Source: Bacteroidales bacterium UBA6828 (GTDB taxonomy: Bacteria; Bacteroidota; Bacteroidia; Bacteroidales; Paludibacteraceae). From it: a stretch of DNA of 10,141 nucleotides. The position numbers and the translations under genes are program-made. Below the pieces are notes generated by a model. The model was not told the DNA's origin. It did not search any database and worked only from the letters and a program-made list of their open reading frames with translations. Every line of letters starts with the position of its first letter. Position 1 is the first letter of the stretch. Location of the stretch: contig DKEG01000020.1 of NCBI GenBank assembly GCA_002452095.1, positions 2,474 through 12,614 of the forward strand, given 5' to 3'. This document shows, one piece after another, positions 7,588 through 10,141 of the stretch.

Positions 7588-8609
7588 TGACAAGAATAGC
7601 ATTTTTCGGTACTAAGAAGTACGACCAAGAGACATTCTCCGCTGTAAATGACAGTTTGGATGCCAACGGCAACAAGCGTTTCGGTTTTGAACTCAAATAC
7701 TACCAGGCGCATCCTACGATGGATAACGTGATGCTCGTACAAGGAGCCACGGCGGTATGTGCGTTTGTCAACGACCCGCTCACAGCAGACATCATTGCCG
7801 AGATGGGGCGTTTGGGCATCAAACTGATTGCGCTGCGCTGTGCCGGTTTCAACAATGTGGATCTAACCGCTGCCCAACAAGCCGGCATCCGCGTGGTGCG
7901 CGTACCCGCCTATTCACCGCACGCCATTGCGGAGTTTACGCTCGGACTGATCCTTTCTGTCAACCGCCATATACCACGTGCCGTTACCCGCACCCGAGAC
8001 GGAAATTTCTCGCTGCAAGGCTTGATGGGTTTCGACCTCTACGGCAAGACCATCGGTATCATCGGCACGGGCAAGATAGCCAAAGTGCTGGTCGAACTGC
8101 TGCAAGGTTTCGGTATGCGTATTCTCGGTTACGACCCCTACCCAGACCATGCTTTTGCCGAGAAATACGGACTGGAATATGTCGATTTTGATACACTCCT
8201 GCGTGAAGCGGACATTATCTCGCTCCATTGCCCGCTAACCCATGAGAACCACTATATGATCAACGCCGAAGCCATCAGCAAGATGAAACGGGGTGTGATG
8301 ATTGTCAATACAGGACGCGGCGGGCTGATTGATACCGAAGAACTGATACAAGGGCTGAAAAGCCGCCACATCGGTTGCGCCGCTTTGGATGTATATGAGG
8401 AAGAAGGCGGCTATTTCTATGAGGACATCTCCGACAACATCATTGAGGACGACACCTTGGCGCGTCTGCTCAGTTTCAACAATGTGCTACTCACCTCCCA
8501 CCAAGCCTTCTTCACCCGCGAAGCACTGACCAACATCGCCACGACCACCCTGCAAAATGTAAAGGATTTTGTAGAAGGCAAGGAGTTGGTGAATGAGGTG
8601 AAGAGTTGA
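7587..8609 (+). CDS. ldhA: D-lactate dehydrogenase-type 2-hydroxyacid dehydrogenase
   Basis: It probably reduces pyruvate to D-lactate with NADH in the cytoplasm, regenerating NAD+ during fermentation. The 340-residue product is close to E. coli LdhA in pattern: LRCAGFNNVDL (84-93), VPAYSPHAIAE (106-116), the dinucleotide-binding GIIGTGKIA (157-165) with acidic D183 after the second strand (NAD rather than NADP), NTGRGGLID (241-249), LDVYEEE (267-273) and LLTSHQAFFTREAL (301-314). The catalytic trio is R244, E273 and H305, matching R235/E264/H296 of Lactobacillus D-LDH with a constant offset of nine. Relatives such as phenyllactate dehydrogenases share these motifs, so the substrate is inferred. 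The start codon overlaps a 16-bp palindrome. The last codon and the stop lie inside a heptad tandem repeat. A flavoprotein gene follows 53 bp downstream on the same strand. Confidence 0.92.
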   Translation: MTRIAFFGTKKYDQETFSAVNDSLDANGNKRFGFELKYYQAHPTMDNVMLVQGATAVCAFVNDPLTADIIAEMGRLGIKLIALRCAGFNNVDLTAAQQAGIRVVRVPAYSPHAIAEFTLGLILSVNRHIPRAVTRTRDGNFSLQGLMGFDLYGKTIGIIGTGKIAKVLVELLQGFGMRILGYDPYPDHAFAEKYGLEYVDFDTLLREADIISLHCPLTHENHYMINAEAISKMKRGVMIVNTGRGGLIDTEELIQGLKSRHIGCAALDVYEEEGGYFYEDISDNIIEDDTLARLLSFNNVLLTSHQAFFTREALTNIATTTLQNVKDFVEGKELVNEVKS

Positions 8610-8638
8610 GGGTTGAGAGTTGAGGGTTGAGGGTTTAG
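8604..8638 (+). repeat. Five-copy heptad tandem repeat (RGTTGAG-like)
   Basis: Five consecutive 7-bp units start at 8604. AGTTGAG and GGTTGAG alternate for four units, and the fifth is GGTTTAG. The first unit provides the last serine codon and the TGA stop (8607-8609) of ldhA. This looks like replication-slippage DNA typical of Bacteroidota intergenic regions (from memory). Confidence 0.85.
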
Positions 8639-8649
8639 AGAAATTTTTG

Positions 8650-8654
8650 AAAGG
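8650..8654 (+). promoter_or_regulatory. Probable ribosome binding site AAAGG
   Basis: AAAGG lies 8 bases before the ATG at 8663 and supports that start. It is one of the few purine-rich sites at good spacing in this window. Confidence 0.45.
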
Positions 8655-8662
8655 TAAAAGAT

Positions 8663-9274
8663 ATGAGAGTACTTTTGATCAATGGCAGTCCGCGGCTACA
8701 TGGAAACACAAGTATTGCGCTGGCAGAGGTGGAAAAGACGCTGCAAGCCGAAGGCATAGACACCGTTACGGTGCAGATCGGTTCGCACCTCGTGCGCGGG
8801 TGTGTTGCCTGTGGAGGGTGTGTGGAGAAAGGACGTTGCGTATTCTCCGACGAGGTATACGACCGCCTGCATAAGATATTGGAAGAGGGCATTGACGGAC
8901 TGATTGTCGGCTCGCCCGTCTATTATGCCGGACCTAACGGCTCACTCTGTGCCCTGTTGGACAGATTGTTCTACTCAAGCGGGTCGCTCTTGGCATACCG
9001 CCCCGCAGCAGCCGTGGCAGTATGCCGCCGAGGCGGAGCAAGTGCCACTTTCGACCGGCTGAACAAGTATTTCACCATCAACAATATGCCCGTGGTTCCG
9101 TCGCAGTACTGGAACAGCGTACACGGAGCAGCCAAAGGCGAAGCCGCACAGGACCTTGAGGGCTTGCAGACTATGCGCACCCTCGCCCGCAATATGGCGT
9201 GGATGCTCCGCGGTATGCACCCCGAAGACCATCCGCAACCCGAACCCCGCCAACGAACCAATTTCATCCGTTGA
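8663..9274 (+). CDS. Flavodoxin-fold NAD(P)H/FMN oxidoreductase, iron-sulfur-flavoprotein-like
   Basis: The 203-residue product has the NADPH-dependent FMN reductase fold: MRVLLINGSPRLHGNT (phosphate-binding loop for FMN, residues 8-15), GSPVYYAGPNGSL (83-95), and AVAVCRRGGAS (117-127), an expected FMN-contact region. C47, C50, C53 and C59 are spaced CX2CX2CX5C. This fits the compact motif (CX2CX2CX4-7C) that holds a 4Fe-4S cluster in archaeal and bacterial iron-sulfur flavoproteins. Electron transfer through FMN, perhaps with a cluster, is therefore likely; partner and substrate are unknown. It is cytoplasmic, with no signal peptide. Being 53 bp after ldhA on the same strand, it may be co-transcribed, though the tandem repeat lies between. 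No terminator hairpin is evident right after the stop. Confidence 0.88.
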   Translation: MRVLLINGSPRLHGNTSIALAEVEKTLQAEGIDTVTVQIGSHLVRGCVACGGCVEKGRCVFSDEVYDRLHKILEEGIDGLIVGSPVYYAGPNGSLCALLDRLFYSSGSLLAYRPAAAVAVCRRGGASATFDRLNKYFTINNMPVVPSQYWNSVHGAAKGEAAQDLEGLQTMRTLARNMAWMLRGMHPEDHPQPEPRQRTNFIR

Positions 9275-9335
9275 CAGAGTGTTCCGCTAATCAGGCGTCC
9301 ATTTTGGGAAACATCTCATTGAGCCATAGACAAGC

Positions 9336-9348
9336 CAACCGCATCAAA
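9336..9348 (+). repeat. Dispersed repeat CAACCGCATCAAA, internal copy
   Basis: This is identical over 13 bp to 10129-10141 and to the reverse complement of 8-20. It is followed by AT-rich DNA and then by CAAATCTGTGTGATCTG. It lies in non-coding DNA 61 bp after the flavoprotein stop. Confidence 0.7.
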
Positions 9349-9438
9349 ATAATTCAAATCTGTGTGATCTGGGAAGAGTAAGTGTGACATTATGCTACCC
9401 ATTTCCCAAACAAAATATTATTGTATCAACGGTGTTTA

Positions 9439-9548
9439 CCCTGCAGTTGGCACTAAACCTTTTGCAGGGGACGCGGACGCTACGGGTTCCCTGCAAGCCA
9501 TCACCGGGTATGCGGGCGCCTCGCCCGCGGTCGGTTTGGCACAAAACC
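9439..9548. repeat. Shared-arm inverted repeats flanked by 13-bp direct repeats
   Basis: CCCTGCA (9439-9445), TGCAGGG (9463-9469) and CCCTGCA (9489-9495) form an alternating series. The middle arm can pair with either neighbour; the right-hand pairing extends to 8 bp (9462-9469 with 9489-9496). A further hairpin (9512-9528) has GCGGGCG and CGCCCGC around CCT. The block is flanked by TTGGCACTAAACC (9447-9459) and TTGGCACAAAACC (9536-9548), which match at 12 of 13 positions. Confidence 0.65.
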
Positions 9549-9572
9549 ATATGAATCTGCAATGTTTATGGA

Positions 9573-9641
9573 GACGACGCGTCTCGCGTCGTCATGCGCC
9601 ACAGGCGCACTGAGTGCCGAAGCGCCACGAAAGCATGTGGC
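9573..9641. repeat. GC-rich hairpin cluster
   Basis: Adjacent perfect hairpins are present. GACGACGCG and CGCGTCGTC sit around TCT (9573-9593). One base on, TGCGCC and GGCGCA sit around ACA (9595-9609). An overlapping GCAC and GTGC pair flanks TGA (9607-9617). Then GCCAC (9624-9628) pairs with GTGGC (9637-9641). The first two could also act as a bidirectional terminator between the convergent genes, although no U-run follows. Confidence 0.7.
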
Positions 9642-9665
9642 TTGAGTAGGACACCTAAGTAAGAC

Positions 9666-9690
9666 AGAGGAGAGGAGAGGAGAGGAGAGG
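9666..9690 (+). repeat. AGAGG pentanucleotide microsatellite, five copies
   Basis: Five perfect AGAGG units are followed by decayed units AGAAA, ATAGG and AGAAA up to 9705. The tract is purine-only on the plus strand over the perfect part. Confidence 0.9.
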
Positions 9691-9717
9691 AGAAAATAGG
9701 AGAAATGACGGCAACCT

Positions 9718-9736
9718 AAACTCGTATAACGAGTTT
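9718..9736 (-). terminator. Hairpin downstream of the minus-strand cysteine-rich gene
   Basis: AAACTCGT and ACGAGTTT form a perfect 8-bp stem around an ATA loop, about 75 bp beyond the stop of the minus-strand gene. It could end that transcript, but no strong U-run follows on the minus strand, so it may be just another triloop palindrome. Confidence 0.4.
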
Positions 9737-9810
9737 CAATGTCGCAAGTCCATCTCGACGAGGTACAGGAGACCCCTGATACCTACTTCCGGGTAATCGC
9801 TGTATCAACT

Positions 9811-10008
9811 TTAATCGGCGAACCGCTCGCTGATATCCTGCAGACATTGGCGGCAAAGACATTGGTCGGGATAGTGTGCCTGCAAATACGCACGTGCGCG
9901 AACCGACAACGGAATACCGACACATTGGCACAAGGCATTGTGCGTACACACAAATATCGCTCCGCACCGCGGACAAACTTTCTCAACAGGCTGGATAGGT
10001 ATATTCAT
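9811..10008 (-). CDS. Small cysteine-rich CWC-like zinc-ribbon protein
   Basis: The 65-residue product is rich in cysteine: C12-P-R-C15-G, C21, C27-Q-C29 and C50-L-C52-R-Q-C55. The layout (CPRCGAIF..C.....C.C, then PLSVRARAYLQAHYPDQCLCRQCL) fits the cysteine-rich CWC family of small bacterial proteins, with CQC here in place of CWC. Metal binding, probably zinc, is inferred from the cysteine pairs; the cellular role of the family is not known to me. The start is supported by a promoter of the same form as that of the first gene, about 20 bp upstream. An earlier ATG on the minus strand (10017-10015) is out of frame. It converges with the flavoprotein gene across the repeat-rich region. The plus-strand reading frame covering the same DNA has no such pattern and is rejected. 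Confidence 0.8.
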   Translation of the reverse strand: MNIPIQPVEKVCPRCGAIFVCTHNALCQCVGIPLSVRARAYLQAHYPDQCLCRQCLQDISERFAD

Positions 10009-10027
10009 AGCACTGCATTTTTTGCCA

Positions 10028-10059
10028 CAAAGATAGGTAAGAAATTCGATATCGGCAAA
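10028..10059 (-). promoter_or_regulatory. Bacteroidota-type promoter for the cysteine-rich gene
   Basis: On the minus strand TTTG (10059-10056) is followed after exactly 20 bp by TATCTTTG (10035-10028). This is the same boxes and spacing as at 42-73. The ATG at 10008 follows 19 bases after the -7 box, leaving a short leader. Confidence 0.8.
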
Positions 10060-10066
10060 TTATCCG

Positions 10067-10097
10067 GATAAAAGTGTTGTCGAGATACACTTTTATC
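10067..10097. repeat. 11-bp inverted repeat upstream of the minus-strand promoter
   Basis: GATAAAAGTGT (10067-10077) and ACACTTTTATC (10087-10097) form a perfect stem with a 9-base loop. TCGAGAT occurs in the loop (10080-10086) and again just outside (10096-10102). The 10-bp palindrome TATCCGGATA (10061-10070) abuts it. It could be an operator, or a terminator for a gene beyond the window. Confidence 0.55.
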
Positions 10098-10127
10098 GAG
10101 ATCCAAGTGCAAGCATAGTATCTCAGG

Positions 10128-10141
10128 GCAACCGCATCAAA
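10128..10141 (+). repeat. 14-bp dispersed repeat, right copy
   Basis: GCAACCGCATCAAA ends the window and is the reverse complement of 8-21. The copy may continue beyond the window. Confidence 0.7.

Larger units (their letters stand above)
9275..9810. other. Repeat-rich non-coding region
   Basis: I accept no gene in these 536 bp. Short open frames here lack recognisable protein features. The stretch is a mosaic: a dispersed-repeat copy (9336-9348), CAAATCTGTGTGATCTG (9355-9371, a word I associate from memory with Bacteroidota intergenic DNA), a shared-arm inverted-repeat block (9439-9548), a GC-rich hairpin cluster (9573-9641), an AGAGG microsatellite (9666-9690) and a hairpin at 9718-9736. 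It separates the plus-strand flavoprotein gene from a convergent minus-strand gene. Confidence 0.75.

Noticed and set aside
9303..9410. TTTGGGAAA (9303-9311) and TTTCCCAAA (9402-9410) as terminal inverted repeats of an element
   Set aside because: They are only 9 bp and low in complexity, with 90 bp of unremarkable DNA between. No transposase or direct duplication was seen.
9392..9613. Open frame of 73 codons in the right non-coding region
   Set aside because: It is made of palindromes and repeat DNA, and shows no protein-like pattern or start signal.
9739..10071. Plus-strand open frame opposite the cysteine-rich gene
   Set aside because: It is the shadow of the minus-strand gene, which has a family-like cysteine pattern and a strong promoter.
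1..10141. CRISPR array, tRNA, rRNA, riboswitch
   Set aside because: I saw no regularly spaced repeats, cloverleaf or known riboswitch core. The dapA start overlaps the preceding gene, leaving no room for a lysine leader.

Overview
The window looks like a Bacteroidota chromosome, most likely order Bacteroidales. Four things point that way: two promoters of the Bacteroidota type (TTTG, 20 bp, TATCTTTG), a secreted nuclease ending in a type IX secretion (T9SS)-like sorting domain, an E. coli LdhA-type D-lactate dehydrogenase and a LigA of typical Bacteroidota build, and intergenic DNA full of short palindromes and tandem repeats. I cannot name the genus from sequence alone.

Left part (1-2766): a short leader with a strong promoter drives a secreted OB-fold plus endonuclease/exonuclease/phosphatase protein (95-1690). 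Next comes a visibly AT-richer stand-alone HNH endonuclease (1883-2647), which looks acquired. Two small hairpins follow it.

Middle part (2767-7525): a tightly packed four-gene operon holds ligA (DNA ligase), a small conserved hypothetical gene, dapA (lysine/diaminopimelate synthesis) and a helical-repeat protein of unknown function. Successive genes overlap by 4, 8 and 8 bp, so translation is probably coupled. LigA carries about 30 extra residues just before its zinc finger, and the DNA encoding them is a palindrome-rich element inserted in frame.

Right part (7587-9274): a D-lactate dehydrogenase-type gene whose start codon overlaps a perfect 16-bp palindrome. After a heptad tandem repeat that supplies its stop codon comes an iron-sulfur-flavoprotein-like NAD(P)H/FMN oxidoreductase. 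Both could serve fermentative redox balance, but that is inference.

Right end (9275-10141): about 536 bp of non-coding DNA packed with palindromes, shared-arm inverted repeats and an AGAGG microsatellite. A small minus-strand cysteine-rich protein gene (10008-9811) follows, with its own promoter. A 14-bp word (GCAACCGCATCAAA) lies at both ends of the window in opposite orientation, and 13 bp of it recur at 9336-9348. The window may therefore be a contig or segment bounded by a dispersed repeat.

No tRNA, rRNA, CRISPR array, transposase or complete defence system was seen. The most notable signals are the palindromic insertion inside ligA and the recurrence of perfect hairpins with three-base loops in most of the non-coding gaps.
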